64,000 nucleotides of DNA from a virus. The stretch lies in IMG/VR virus record IMGVR_UViG_3300034072_000926, positions 167,621 to 231,620 of that record; one strand, given 5' to 3'. Positions within the stretch are counted from its first letter, which is position 1, and each line of letters begins with the position of its first letter. The position numbers and the translations under genes were made by a program. Shown in pieces: positions 1 through 8,635 of this stretch. Below the pieces are notes generated by a model, which worked only from the letters and a program-made list of their open reading frames with translations, was not told the origin of the DNA and ran no database searches.

Positions 1-1590
1 TGGGGCACTTCCAGCAAAGCTGTCATCGGCTCCAGTTCCCTTGGTCAGGTCACGATTTTCTTCACGCCACATACGTTCGTTTTCGTTGATCTGTTCTTCA
101 GTCAGACCCAAATACGTGGTCATTAGCCAACGTTTCGAGAAATGCTTCATTTCAGCAAGTGGCTGATAGACGCTGATAGCCGCAGAGTCTCGTTCAATCT
201 TCGCATAAACGCCGAAGTTCTCAGGAGGATTGAAGTTGAGTTCGAACATCGAAACGTCGATGTTGTCAAAGCCACGACGCTTAACAAAGAGCTTGAACTC
301 ATCATCGAATACTGGACTCAGAAGATTCTGTAGACGCTGACAATACTGCGCGAAACGGAACTCCTGAATGTAAGCCGTGCCTACTCGACCATCGTTAAAG
401 GACTGTGTGCCATCCTCAGGACCAGTTGGGAGATAGCTAGAAGGAACACGAAGACCGCGAAGAAGCTTGTTGGTCCAGAACTTCAAGTCGTCAATCTGAC
501 CAAGGTTTTCACCAGCTGGGAGAGTTTCAACTCTCGAACCACGACCTTCGGCCGACTGAGCGAAGAAGAAGTCTTCCATCATGCTCATTGGATTGTAGGT
601 TGCATCGCCCATGTTTGCACCACCGCCGGTCCTGCTTGGGAAACGACGCTGATGAATCTCGTTCTTGACCTTTTCCAAATAGGTACCGACCCTATGCAGA
701 GGCATGCCGCCGACGTCAATGTAGAACACTCGACGTTCAGGGGCTCGCTGGATTCGGTAAATGATGATTGCTTCTTCGAGCAGTCCTTTTTCTCGCCAAA
801 CCTTGTAGACAGACTCGAGAATGCTTGTGCCGAATGGCCAGTTGGAATCAAGACCTTCAGAGAGCGATAGATGCACCACGTGAGTAGCTTCAACAGCCGT
901 CAGAGAGGTTTCTCCATCAAAGCGACTGTTGTTAGGGTTACCATGCCCCCAACGCTTAGAATCCTTTGTAGGGCGTTGGAAAGTCATCTGACTTGTTCCA
1001 CCTACTAGGTTGTTACCATACTTCTCAGGAGCAGTAGCAGTGAAGCTGGACAGATTGAGATCAAGATCACGGAAGACATAAGCCTCAGGTAGCTTGCCTT
1101 CTGCTTCATTGACTAGGATCTTTTCAACCTTTGCTGGATCAACATAAAACCAACGTAGGGTTTCTGGATCACGAACAAAGAACTGATCACCATATTTGAG
1201 GGTGCTACGGAACATCCTCCAAATACGCTTCTTGAAATCGTTAATCTTCGACCACTGCATCAAACAAGTCTTGAGAATCTCAACCTCAGTCTCACTTGCT
1301 TCCTTGCGATACTTGATCTCAAAGACCTCATCGGACTTCTCATCCTTCTGAGTGCAAAAGTCTGCAATCGTATCAAGGGCAGCATTGACCTCAGAGTCGT
1401 TATCCATGTCATCATACTGACCATAACGGTCAATACGCATTGGAGAGCCCTCGTAGACTTCTGGAAGAGGACTGGAGAAATTAGCTGAACTGCTATTGCT
1501 GGACACGTTGCCAAAGTCGCGAGACTTGGCCAGTTGCCTCTGAAGCAACTGTTGAACGGGTACCATTTGCATATGCTTTTTGTAAGACAT
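1..1590 (-). CDS. gp20: T4-like portal vertex protein gp20 (3' end outside window)
   Basis: The 530 codons visible are open from an ATG at 1590 to the window edge, so the C-terminus is missing. The protein should form the dodecameric portal at the capsid vertex through which DNA is packaged and to which the tail attaches. Family hallmarks read from the sequence are the segment RRVFYIDVGGMPLHRVGTYL followed by a basic stretch, and the later segment DSAAISVYQPLAEMKHFSKR, both in the order expected of gp20. The start is supported by an AAGGAA Shine-Dalgarno 6-7 bases upstream. A late-promoter-like CTAAATATC motif lies 26 bases upstream, just beyond the stop of the preceding gene. Identification is by family recognition and is strong. 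Confidence 0.93.
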   Translation of the reverse strand, partial: MSYKKHMQMVPVQQLLQRQLAKSRDFGNVSSNSSSANFSSPLPEVYEGSPMRIDRYGQYDDMDNDSEVNAALDTIADFCTQKDEKSDEVFEIKYRKEASETEVEILKTCLMQWSKINDFKKRIWRMFRSTLKYGDQFFVRDPETLRWFYVDPAKVEKILVNEAEGKLPEAYVFRDLDLNLSSFTATAPEKYGNNLVGGTSQMTFQRPTKDSKRWGHGNPNNSRFDGETSLTAVEATHVVHLSLSEGLDSNWPFGTSILESVYKVWREKGLLEEAIIIYRIQRAPERRVFYIDVGGMPLHRVGTYLEKVKNEIHQRRFPSRTGGGANMGDATYNPMSMMEDFFFAQSAEGRGSRVETLPAGENLGQIDDLKFWTNKLLRGLRVPSSYLPTGPEDGTQSFNDGRVGTAYIQEFRFAQYCQRLQNLLSPVFDDEFKLFVKRRGFDNIDVSMFELNFNPPENFGVYAKIERDSAAISVYQPLAEMKHFSKRWLMTTYLGLTEEQINENERMWREENRDLTKGTGADDSFAGSAP

Positions 1591-1615
1591 CTGGTTCCTT
1601 GAGTCGTAGATACCA

Positions 1616-1625
1616 GATATTTAGC
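1616..1625 (-). promoter_or_regulatory. Late-promoter-like motif before gp20
   Basis: The minus strand reads GCTAAATATC here, immediately downstream of the stop of the neighbouring structural gene and 26 bases before the gp20 start. The same CTAAATAT core precedes other virion genes in the window. T4 late promoters use TATAAATA recognised by gp55, which this phage also encodes, so a variant late promoter is inferred. Confidence 0.5.
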
Positions 1626-4106
1626 TTAGACAGTTTGGTCTGCTACTCGACGAGTGTTCTTATTACCCTCTTCTAGTAGTCGACCAAGACGATCATTCAT
1701 GCTGCGAATAGCTGCAATCTCTTCACGCATCAGTTCAGTCTGCTTTTCTGCTTGGTCCTTTATGACCTTCAAGTGGTTTGCAGAACGATCGCTATGTTCC
1801 ATGATACGGCTTGTCATCTGGTCCACAGACATAGTATTCCTACCCCTCTGAGCGGGTGTAGCGTTGGCAGGCGCATTGTTGTTACGCTGAGTAGCCTGCT
1901 GTGCTGCGGCGCTCTGTGGGTTCTGCTGTTGCGGCTTACGGACCTGTTCAGGCGCCGGTGTCTTTGCAGCATTGGTTGGCTTCTTGATATCGTCTGCGCC
2001 AAAAATAGCATCTGCCAATAGATCACCAGCTTTGTAACCGGCCATACCGCCTGCGACGCCAGTTGCTGCACTCGCGATACCGCCACCAAAAATACCACCA
2101 GCGAGACCGCCGATCGCACCGCCGCCGATACGAAGTGAAGACTTGGCGGCGTTCTTCCAAGACATCTCTTTGTTACCAGTTAGATAATCCAAGCCTTCGA
2201 ACATACCACCAACGAGCGCGTTCTTACCAAGAGCCTTATATGGAATGGCTTTGAGTAAGCCACCGGCGCTGCCTAGAGCCCCTCGTCCACCCTTCATCAA
2301 CTGGCTCAAAATGGTATTACCTGCGCCAGTTCCTGCTCCGCCTGCACCTGCCGGCGGAAGCCCTCGTTGAGCGCGGATAATGTCTGTTGCACTAGCAGGA
2401 GCGCCTCGACCCAATGCACCCGCTGCTCCGGCACCAGCTGCACCCCGACCTGCTGCGCCTGCGGCTCCACGACCCAAACCTGCTAATGCAGCACCGTTTC
2501 GGCCCATCTTAATAGCACCAAGAGTAAGGGCAAGAGCACCAAGACCCAAACCAACATTAGATACAATGCTTGGCCACTTCTGTAAGCCATTGATTGCATC
2601 ATTGATACTCCTGATACCATTGATCAGAGAGTTTGTCATTTCGCCGATCTTCACACCATAGTTGGTTAGAATCGAATTAGCCAAAGTATCAAGAGCACTG
2701 TTGACCGCCGCCACAGCTTCGCGGTCAATCATTTCCTTGTCAAGAACAGGAGCAGCGGTCGGATCTGCTTTCTTGTTCGGATCAAGATTGGCACGGAAAA
2801 TACCACCCTGATTGAAAGTCTGAACAGCTTCCTGATAACCAGAACTTAGAGAGTCTGAGCCGCCAATAGCCAACCTAGTCAGCATATTGCGTCTTGGATC
2901 TGCCCTCATACGATCAGCGGCAGCATTTGCTTGAGCACCTAGTGTCCTAGCATCAATAGCATTACCAGTTTTAACCTGATTAGCAATGTTCTCAAGAAGC
3001 TTTGCCATTTCAGGATTGATAGCTGCAATTTCAGCTGAACGCTTAGTTGTAATTGCACCATTGGCAATAAACTCCTTGAGCATCTGCTGACCAGCATCAC
3101 CAAATTGCTTACCTGCTAGTCCTAGAGCAGAATCAAGCGCATTCTTATTCAGATTCATTGTCTGAATCAATGCTGTTAGATTCGCATCAGCGGCGCTATT
3201 CTTAGCAGCTTCCAATGCTTCCTTACGGGTCATACCGAGGATGTGAGCCGTCTCGTCACTAGATGCAACCAACTGTTCAATACCACTTGCCATCTGACGA
3301 GTAGTTAGATTCTGTAGATTACCCTGCTTGCCCGCGATGTCAACGAAAGCAGCAATTGCATCCTGACGACCTTCAAAGCTCACACCAAGCTCACGAGTTA
3401 GCTTTGCAGAGGTATTGAGAGTCTGAGTCAGAGATGCCCACTTCATGGCACCTAGCTTCCTCGCAGACTCTGAACCCTGATCCATTGCCAAAGCGAGTTC
3501 ACGAGTGCTCATTGCCGCAGAGTTAGCAGCATTGTTCATCTGCTGGATAGAACCAACAGATCCCTCAGATGCCATTAGGGTGCGGTAGTCTTCGGCCTTA
3601 TCATCGATGTAGCCATTGATCTTATCAAACGCGCCGCCGAAGAGCGCGCCCATACCACCAAGGATACCGCCACTCTTAATGGAACTGAAGAAGCCATCCA
3701 TCTTCTTCGTGCCATCACTCAGCTTATTGGAGAATGAGTCTAGTCGCTGACCAAATGTCCTCGAGTAGCCACCTAGTTCATCATTATACGCCTTGATGTC
3801 GTTCTGAGCATCTTGGAGTTCTTTGATGATAGTGCCACGAGGTTGCTGTCCGCCGACAGACTTCTGTTCACGAACTTCTTTGAAAGGATCTTCGGTGCGC
3901 CACTGACGCCAAAACTCGTCAATGAACTTCTTTGGCTCAACTGGCTTTGTGGGATCTTTGTTGTCCATCTGCCTGCCGAGGGCAGACATAATGGTGCGAA
4001 TCTTGGCAAGCTCAGTGTTAGTGAGCTGGTCACCCTTCGTCTTGTCTAGTCGATCTCCAAGGTTTTCGAACAGCGTCTTAAGTTGTTCGATATCAAAATC
4101 AGCCAT
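1626..4106 (-). CDS. Large glycine-rich structural protein, tape-measure-like
   Basis: This 826-residue protein is not recognised as a specific T4 homologue. I place the start at ATG 4106 (MADFDIEQL), which has a GGGGAG Shine-Dalgarno and a CTAAATATC motif 21 bases upstream; an upstream in-frame ATG at 4214 would overlap the divergent gp26 start region. Residues 1 to about 480 are mostly helical and polar. Then come long small-residue hydrophobic segments (about 495-560 and 610-680, rich in Gly and Ala). A proline/glutamine-rich linker and a C-terminal coiled coil follow. This pattern and the position next to the hub genes fit a tail tape measure or hub protein (T4 uses gp29, 590 residues), but an internal virion protein cannot be excluded. 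Confidence 0.6.
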   Translation of the reverse strand: MADFDIEQLKTLFENLGDRLDKTKGDQLTNTELAKIRTIMSALGRQMDNKDPTKPVEPKKFIDEFWRQWRTEDPFKEVREQKSVGGQQPRGTIIKELQDAQNDIKAYNDELGGYSRTFGQRLDSFSNKLSDGTKKMDGFFSSIKSGGILGGMGALFGGAFDKINGYIDDKAEDYRTLMASEGSVGSIQQMNNAANSAAMSTRELALAMDQGSESARKLGAMKWASLTQTLNTSAKLTRELGVSFEGRQDAIAAFVDIAGKQGNLQNLTTRQMASGIEQLVASSDETAHILGMTRKEALEAAKNSAADANLTALIQTMNLNKNALDSALGLAGKQFGDAGQQMLKEFIANGAITTKRSAEIAAINPEMAKLLENIANQVKTGNAIDARTLGAQANAAADRMRADPRRNMLTRLAIGGSDSLSSGYQEAVQTFNQGGIFRANLDPNKKADPTAAPVLDKEMIDREAVAAVNSALDTLANSILTNYGVKIGEMTNSLINGIRSINDAINGLQKWPSIVSNVGLGLGALALTLGAIKMGRNGAALAGLGRGAAGAAGRGAAGAGAAGALGRGAPASATDIIRAQRGLPPAGAGGAGTGAGNTILSQLMKGGRGALGSAGGLLKAIPYKALGKNALVGGMFEGLDYLTGNKEMSWKNAAKSSLRIGGGAIGGLAGGIFGGGIASAATGVAGGMAGYKAGDLLADAIFGADDIKKPTNAAKTPAPEQVRKPQQQNPQSAAAQQATQRNNNAPANATPAQRGRNTMSVDQMTSRIMEHSDRSANHLKVIKDQAEKQTELMREEIAAIRSMNDRLGRLLEEGNKNTRRVADQTV

Positions 4107-4126
4107 GGCGCTCCCCTGTTGTCTTT

Positions 4127-4136
4127 GATATTTAGC
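4127..4136 (-). promoter_or_regulatory. Late-promoter-like motif before the tape-measure-like gene
   Basis: Minus strand GCTAAATATC, 21 bases upstream of the ATG at 4106. It is identical over ten bases to the motif before gp20, which supports a shared late promoter element. Function is inferred from position and from the presence of gp55 in the window. Confidence 0.5.
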
Positions 4137-4195
4137 ACCCTGAAAACTGCGCACTTTAACGGTAGATAAGTAGCTATATAGATTAGGAGAGTTCC

Positions 4196-5038
4196 ATGGC
4201 GAATACCAACCCACTAGCCCAATATTTCAGGACTCCAGGTGTCCATCAGGCAATTCCAACCGGTGGCCAGTTCTTTGGCGAAGGTGAAATTGATCTCGCG
4301 ATCAATGGAGAAGTTGCGGTTCTGCCTATGACTGCCGGAGACGAAATCATTCTCAAGAATCCAGACGCACTCTTGAACGGCGATGCTCTCGAGCGTCTCT
4401 TTAGGTCTTGCGTTCCAGCCATCAAGAATCCTCGTAAGATCAGCGTTCCTGATCTTGACGTCTTGCTTCTTGCAATCAAGCTGGCCAGTTTCGGCGACGC
4501 TCTTGAGATCAACGTCACATGTCCAAAGTGCAAGAAAGAGTTTGAGACCGCTGCGAGCATTCGTGGTCTTCTGAGCACAGTTAGGGAAATCGACCCCATG
4601 GAAGCGGTTGTTCGTATTTCCGACGAAGTGGTCGTAAACGTAAGGCCCTACGACTTTGAAAGCAAGACCAAGTTGGATCTAGCGACCTTCGAAGAGGCAA
4701 AACTTTATCAGTATCTCGTTGATGCAGAAATGGACGATGCTGAGAAGACCAAACGCTTCAATCAATCGTTTGAGAAGATCGCCGGATTGAATCTAGATCT
4801 GATCGCAGAGTGCATTACCAAGGTCTCTGTTCCAGACGCAGATGTTATGGATCCAGAGTTCATCCGTGAGTTTATCCGTAACTCAGATAAGAATTCAGTC
4901 AAGCTAATTCGTGATTGTCTCGCAAAGCTCTCTGATAGCGGCATTGAGAAGGAAATGGATATGGTATGTCCCAATGAGGAATGCCAGCATGAATGGAAGA
5001 CCCCTTTGGTCTTCGATCCTAGCCATTTTTTCGAATAA
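4196..5038 (+). CDS. gp26: Baseplate hub subunit gp26-like
   Basis: A 280-residue protein resembling the T4-type baseplate protein family that includes gp26. It carries two Cys-pair knuckles, CPKCKKEFE around residue 102 and CPNEECQHEW near residue 262, which together look like a zinc-ribbon pair seen in longer gp26 homologues of T4-like phages and absent from the shorter T4 protein. It starts at ATG 4196 behind TTAGGAGAG. A small gene follows after 5 bases, matching the T4 order 26-51. It would act in assembly of the central hub of the baseplate. The family call is fairly secure; the zinc-binding role is inferred from the cysteines. Confidence 0.75.
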   Translation: MANTNPLAQYFRTPGVHQAIPTGGQFFGEGEIDLAINGEVAVLPMTAGDEIILKNPDALLNGDALERLFRSCVPAIKNPRKISVPDLDVLLLAIKLASFGDALEINVTCPKCKKEFETAASIRGLLSTVREIDPMEAVVRISDEVVVNVRPYDFESKTKLDLATFEEAKLYQYLVDAEMDDAEKTKRFNQSFEKIAGLNLDLIAECITKVSVPDADVMDPEFIREFIRNSDKNSVKLIRDCLAKLSDSGIEKEMDMVCPNEECQHEWKTPLVFDPSHFFE

Positions 5039-5043
5039 GGCTC

Positions 5044-5262
5044 TTGAGCACTCCAGCTGAAGAGGTCATGGATTTACTTCAGGAGTATGCGGACGAGGCA
5101 AGAGCCCTTGAGAAAAGCCTGATTAGAATCGCCTGGTATATGAGAGGATCAGTTGATCTCGATGCTGCGTATAGGATGACATACCGTCAAAGGAAGATGT
5201 CGATGGCTTTGATTGAAGAGAACCTAGATAATACCAGCAAGACCGGTATTATGATGCATTAA
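5044..5262 (+). CDS. Small baseplate hub assembly protein (gp51-like position)
   Basis: A 72-residue protein directly after gp26. The segment WYMRGSVDLDAAYRMTYRQR and the ending ENLDNTSKTGIM resemble the short conserved protein that follows gp26 in many T4-like phages and is annotated there as a hub assembly catalyst. The first codon is uncertain. TTG at 5044 has AAGG only 3 bases upstream, while ATG at 5068 would give 64 residues but has only a weak GAAGAGG. It probably helps hub assembly rather than being a large virion component. The exact equivalence to gp51 is inference from position and size. Confidence 0.55.
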   Translation: MSTPAEEVMDLLQEYADEARALEKSLIRIAWYMRGSVDLDAAYRMTYRQRKMSMALIEENLDNTSKTGIMMH

Positions 5263-5639
5263 AGGGCACCATGCTCTAGGTAGATACCGGCAAGATTGGA
5301 ATCGCGAAGAACATGCCTAAACTCAAGTTCAATACCCTGCGAGAGTTGCTTGAACTGTTCGAAAAGGGTGGCAAGCACCTGGTTATTGATCTTCCAAAGA
5401 CCCTGCGCCTGGTTGATAGCCAACTTGCTATCACCGATGATGACACACTTCTGAATGCCATTATCCTTGGCCCAGACGACTGCCCAGATCAAAGCTGACC
5501 ATTCCGCAATATTGTTGGTCCCCTGGCCGAGGTTCTTCATTGTAAGAGCTTCGGCCTTTTCATTTGGCCTGCAGATTACAATGCAGGAACTCATCTTCCC
5601 TGGGTTGGGCGCACATCCGCCGTCAAAGTAAATTTCCAT
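5259..5639 (-). CDS. rnhA: Ribonuclease HI
   Basis: This 126-residue protein would cleave RNA in RNA:DNA hybrids, for example removing primers during phage replication. The first three RNase H carboxylates are visible: D6 in YFDGGCAPNPGK, E46 in NNIAEWSALIWA and D70 in GDSKLAINQ. The usual fourth site (a His loop followed by N-x-x-A-D) is degenerate: the protein ends RDSNLAGIYLEHGAL, with Gly or Ile where Asp is expected. That residue is the least essential in Escherichia coli RNase HI, so activity is still likely. The stop overlaps the end of the convergent small gene by 4 bases. A TTGACT/TAAGTT promoter places +1 exactly on the ATG. Confidence 0.88.
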   Translation of the reverse strand: MEIYFDGGCAPNPGKMSSCIVICRPNEKAEALTMKNLGQGTNNIAEWSALIWAVVWAKDNGIQKCVIIGDSKLAINQAQGLWKINNQVLATLFEQFKQLSQGIELEFRHVLRDSNLAGIYLEHGAL

Positions 5640-5645
5640 ATCGCA

Positions 5646-5673
5646 AACTTAACATCCTGACTAAAAAAGTCAA
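5646..5673 (-). promoter_or_regulatory. Sigma70-like promoter for rnhA, predicted leaderless
   Basis: On the minus strand TTGACT (5673-5668) and TAAGTT (5651-5646) are separated by 16 bases. Counting seven bases past the -10 hexamer puts +1 at 5639, the A of the rnhA ATG. There is no Shine-Dalgarno, consistent with a leaderless transcript. Confidence 0.5.
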
Positions 5674-5691
5674 TCAGTCGTAATGCTTCCA

Positions 5692-6531
5692 GCCGTTATG
5701 AATTTGTATGATTCGATCTACAATCGCCTACAGCTTTGCTGTAGGGACTACGGTGTTTATCCATGTTGGACAAGCCAACATGTCTGCACACCTTCGCATT
5801 TACCTTCGGTTGAACGCTAGAACTTAAAATAGATTATATGGTCATATCATGAAACATAATGCGATTGATATGGGTTCTAAGAACTCAGGACATATATGTG
5901 ATGTAAAATAAGTGCTCAGGTTCCCTGAAGCACTTCGGACTTGCGTCGCAGAGCAAGCAAGGCCGTTTAATTTGTAAGTAATATTCTATAATCTTCCAGT
6001 CACACTGACTTCCCCCGTTCCCGGGAGAAGGTCAAAAAATATATGAAATGTTTGTATTTTCACAATATGACTGGTGTGGACAATTCGAAGGATCCTAGGT
6101 CTGCCATTATATCCTGCACCTTTTCAGTGCTCATTGCCGCTTCTTTGATACTAACCCACCAGCTGGTGTAGCTTTCTCTACAGGACGGTCTGAAGGTCGT
6201 AACACCTTCAACTCAACGCTTCCTTTGCTCACACCAGCGGCTCAGGAAGCTTGCTTTCTACTTTTCATAGAAAGTCTAGTCTTTGACTAGGGCATCCCAC
6301 TGTTTGGTTCAGTTCGGGATCTACCTAGGTTTCCGCGGTTGAAAATTACCACTTACCAAATCAGATCTACTGATTCGTTAAGCCCGCTCGGGGTTTGAAA
6401 TAGTTTAGAAAGCCACTCCTAAAACTTCTTCCACTTTCCCGACCCTAGCCGCGCCCAAATCCGCGGGGAGGGGGTTAGAGGGCATGATCTGCCAACTCAT
6501 GTGCTTTTTACATATGTTGCCAACCAACGGC
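5692..6531 (+). ncRNA. Candidate large structured noncoding RNA
   Basis: Between rnhA (5639) and the gene ending at 6798 there is no credible ORF. The plus strand instead contains a dense series of hairpins with perfect stems: 5728-5744, 5762-5782, 5912-5933, 5940-5957, 6009-6030 (with one C/A internal mismatch), 6191-6210, 6254-6274, 6276-6290, 6294-6320 (two stacked stems), 6359-6375 and 6380-6396. There is also a 12-base palindrome at 6157-6168. GCCGTT at 5692-5697 could pair with AACGGC at 6526-6531 and close the molecule. A G-U pair in the 6380 stem and the U-tract of the terminator at 6625-6656 both favour the plus strand. Size and style resemble the giant ornate RNAs of phages (GOLLD, ROOL), but I cannot match a family. 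The boundaries are approximate and no promoter was recognised. Confidence 0.55.
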
Positions 6532-6624
6532 GGGATAAATACATATGCCACAAAGCGTTTATTAAATTTGGGTTTGGTGTTTGTATCTGTGGGGATATAA
6601 AGAGGTCTAAATTTTGCGCTGTAT

Positions 6625-6656
6625 GCCCGGGTTGGAGACTTATACTCCTCCCGGGC
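6625..6656 (+). terminator. Rho-independent terminator after the structured RNA
   Basis: GCCCGGG...CCCGGGC arms extended by GGAG/CTCC form a strong hairpin, followed on the plus strand by TATTTTTA. On the minus strand no U-tract follows, so it faces plus-strand transcription and would end the candidate noncoding RNA. The flanking 6532-6624 and 6657-6770 hold no gene; two short hairpins (AATCGT/ACGATT near 6727, AATCAG/CTGATT near 6745) lie in the second stretch. Confidence 0.75.
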
Positions 6657-6770
6657 TATTTTTATGGTTTGTAAAAGCTATAAAGTAGAATCTGCATTCC
6701 GTTAAGGATATTTATAAGCAGACTTAATCGTCAAAACGATTACGAATCAGCTACATCTGATTTCGATCTA

Positions 6771-6791
6771 GGAGCCAGAAAAACTGGCTCC
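6771..6791 (-). terminator. Hairpin terminator after the 275-residue gene
   Basis: GGAGCCAG, a five-A loop and CTGGCTCC form a perfect 8-bp stem. The hairpin lies just downstream of the minus-strand gene ending at 6798, and is followed by TTTAA on the plus strand, so it may act on both strands. Confidence 0.6.
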
Positions 6792-6797
6792 TTTAAC

Positions 6798-7625
6798 TTA
6801 ATACGACTTTCTCTTCGCAATTGCAAATATTTGTCCAGTCTTTGGACGATCAACATCTGCATAACGGATCAAATAGGGTGTCTGACTGTTGCGGATTTCA
6901 CACACCCAAGGAGTAGACGCGATTGCTTCAACGCCACCCTGCTGATGCAACAGTAGGAAGTTCCAGTGGTTGTTGGATTCCAGATTGTAACCGTCGATGA
7001 CCAGAGGGTTTTCGGAATATGGATGATAGATGTGAGTCTGATCCTTGGACTCGATAAAGCGAACATCGTTGAGGATGCTGCGAGGCATCTGAAGATGACG
7101 CTTCGTCACCATATCATGCTGGACCAGAAGGTCGATTGGCTTGCTGTAGAGATCCTGCTCGCCGAACGCATCTTCATTGCGCTTGATCAGCTTACCTGAT
7201 TGTTCCTTGTAGAACTCGAGAATCAAGGTCGCCATATACTTGCGAACAGTAGGATGGATGAGAGCAGGAGAACCGGCGACGCTCATAATGTTGAACATGC
7301 GCTCGTTGAGGAAACGTTCACCCTTAGTATCGCGTCCGAGAAGCATCTTGCGGTGAGGTTCGAGATCACTGGGAAGAGGAGCATCTTCCTTGGCACGTTC
7401 ATAGGGCTTCAAAGAATGACCACCGTAGGCCAACGCAGACCACAGGTTTTCCCAATCCTTATGGAGGGCTAAGAGCGTCTCAGGGAATGTGCGAGCACGA
7501 GGTCCGAGACCTTCGACCAGAGCATTATAGTAGCCCAGCTCTTGCTTCATGAATTCTTTGAAGCGGATTTTGTCTGTTGGATGGACATCGACCATCTCAA
7601 TAATTTCTCGGAATCGCGTCTGCAT
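6798..7625 (-). CDS. Unknown 275-residue protein
   Basis: I do not recognise this protein. It starts at ATG 7625 with an AAGGAG Shine-Dalgarno and ends just before a hairpin terminator. It has no signal peptide or membrane segment. It is soluble and mixed alpha/beta in appearance, with many aromatic residues and a C-terminal part (from about residue 190) suggestive of beta strands. It stands alone, head-to-head with the PD-(D/E)XK nuclease gene that begins at 7709, and has no obvious early promoter. Codon use is like its neighbours. Function cannot be assigned. Confidence 0.7.
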   Translation of the reverse strand: MQTRFREIIEMVDVHPTDKIRFKEFMKQELGYYNALVEGLGPRARTFPETLLALHKDWENLWSALAYGGHSLKPYERAKEDAPLPSDLEPHRKMLLGRDTKGERFLNERMFNIMSVAGSPALIHPTVRKYMATLILEFYKEQSGKLIKRNEDAFGEQDLYSKPIDLLVQHDMVTKRHLQMPRSILNDVRFIESKDQTHIYHPYSENPLVIDGYNLESNNHWNFLLLHQQGGVEAIASTPWVCEIRNSQTPYLIRYADVDRPKTGQIFAIAKRKSY

Positions 7626-7677
7626 ATATGCTCCTTTGTGTAAGGCTTATCATGCTGCAAAGCGGTCACCTATGTCA

Positions 7678-7686
7678 CTAAATATC
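7678..7686 (+). promoter_or_regulatory. Late-promoter-like motif before the nuclease gene
   Basis: CTAAATATC, identical to the motifs before gp20 and the tape-measure-like gene, 23 bases before the ATG at 7709. Placement is typical for a late promoter with a short leader containing the Shine-Dalgarno TTAGGAGA. Confidence 0.5.
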
Positions 7687-7708
7687 AGACTATAATTAGG
7701 AGACCATA

Positions 7709-8248
7709 ATGACCTCTAAGGCCAAAGCCAAGGGAAACGCTTGGGAACTAGCGATTTGTAAGTTCCTCGGTGAAACTCTGGGCGGAAATTTCCAGCGCGT
7801 TCCCAACTCGGGTGCATACATGGGCGGTAAGAACTCCTACCGTAAAGAATACCTCAGTGACACTCAGCAGCGCGCTGCGAAGGGCGATATCATCCCACCT
7901 GATGATTTGCCAAAGCTGAACATCGAAGCGAAGAACTACGCTGATATCGCGTTCCATCAGATCATTGATGGCAATTGCAAACAGCTTGACGGATGGATTG
8001 ATCAGACTGAAGAACCCGCCGATGCTGATGATTTCTCGCTGACAATTTTCAAGATCACCCGTAAGGGCAGCTGGGTAGCATTCAAGACTGAATTCCAGGA
8101 TAAGGTCGATCTAACTGGACTTTCTTATGTGATCTACCGCAAGGCATTCGGCACTGAAAAAGCCTGCGATTATGTGATTGTTTCGCACGAACCGTTCTTT
8201 ACTCAGAACAAGGGTGCTGTTCGTAAGCTAGGTGGTGCAGATAATTGA
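7709..8248 (+). CDS. PD-(D/E)XK family nuclease, resolvase-like
   Basis: A 179-residue protein with the arrangement of a small PD-(D/E)XK nuclease. E13 lies in a helix (GNAWELAICKFL), D60 in AAKGDIIPP and E73-x-K75 in NIEAKNYA, matching the E...D...ExK active site. Such enzymes include archaeal-type Holliday junction resolvases and phage DNA-processing nucleases. A role in resolving branched DNA before packaging is plausible, as T4 does with the unrelated gp49. The start has TTAGGAGA and a late-type promoter motif, consistent with late expression. A 13-bp terminator hairpin follows the stop. The precise substrate is unknown. Confidence 0.7.
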   Translation: MTSKAKAKGNAWELAICKFLGETLGGNFQRVPNSGAYMGGKNSYRKEYLSDTQQRAAKGDIIPPDDLPKLNIEAKNYADIAFHQIIDGNCKQLDGWIDQTEEPADADDFSLTIFKITRKGSWVAFKTEFQDKVDLTGLSYVIYRKAFGTEKACDYVIVSHEPFFTQNKGAVRKLGGADN

Positions 8249-8271
8249 CAATGAGTCAATAGCGCCGCTAC

Positions 8272-8303
8272 AAAGAGAGCTGTCCTAAGGGACGGCTTTC
8301 TTT
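8272..8303 (+). terminator. Rho-independent terminator after the nuclease gene
   Basis: A 13-bp stem (AAAGAGAGCTGTCC against GGACGGCTTTCTTT, with two G-U pairs) and a four-base loop, running into five T residues. It lies 24 bases after the nuclease stop and 12 bases before the next ATG. A TTGACA (8245-8250)/TACAAA (8269-8274) pair with 18-base spacing overlaps it and could instead start the next gene. Confidence 0.75.
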
Positions 8304-8314
8304 TTGGAGTTTTC

Positions 8315-8635
8315 ATGAGCAAACTTAGCCTCAAGACATTGGTTCGGAAGAACCTGCCCTATGGGAAGTTCAAGTTCATGGTCCTCTTGGCTCGCGATCA
8401 GCATCGCACCTATAATTGCCTCAGCAATGCTTCGAAAATAGAGGAACTTCGGACCCTTCTGCGAACAACCTGTAAGGGACAACATCGTTTGGATTGGGAA
8501 ACCAACAGTAGAGGTCGTCGTGTTTATACGCACCTCTACCTGACAGATTCTATGGACCTCGCTATGGTCAAACTTGTGCATCACAATAAGCTGCACAAGA
8601 TGTATAAGATCAAGGTTGAACCGAAGCCCGAATGA
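8315..8635 (+). CDS. Small basic protein, possible distant FKL-family member
   Basis: A 106-residue basic protein with no recognised family. It starts at ATG 8315 behind GGAG directly after a terminator, so it may have its own promoter. The C-terminal third reads TDSMDLAMVKLVHHNKLHK, which resembles the D-A-x-x-F-K-L ending found in the small paralogues on the opposite strand downstream. Before that the segment SRGRRVYTHLYLTD looks like paired beta strands, again as in those paralogues. It converges on, and overlaps by 26 bases, the last gene of that array. Function unknown. Confidence 0.6.
   Translation: MSKLSLKTLVRKNLPYGKFKFMVLLARDQHRTYNCLSNASKIEELRTLLRTTCKGQHRLDWETNSRGRRVYTHLYLTDSMDLAMVKLVHHNKLHKMYKIKVEPKPE

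Noticed and set aside
5690-6530. tRNA genes or a CRISPR array in the gene-free region
   Set aside because: No cloverleaf with a T-loop consensus and no regularly spaced direct repeats were found; the hairpins differ in sequence.
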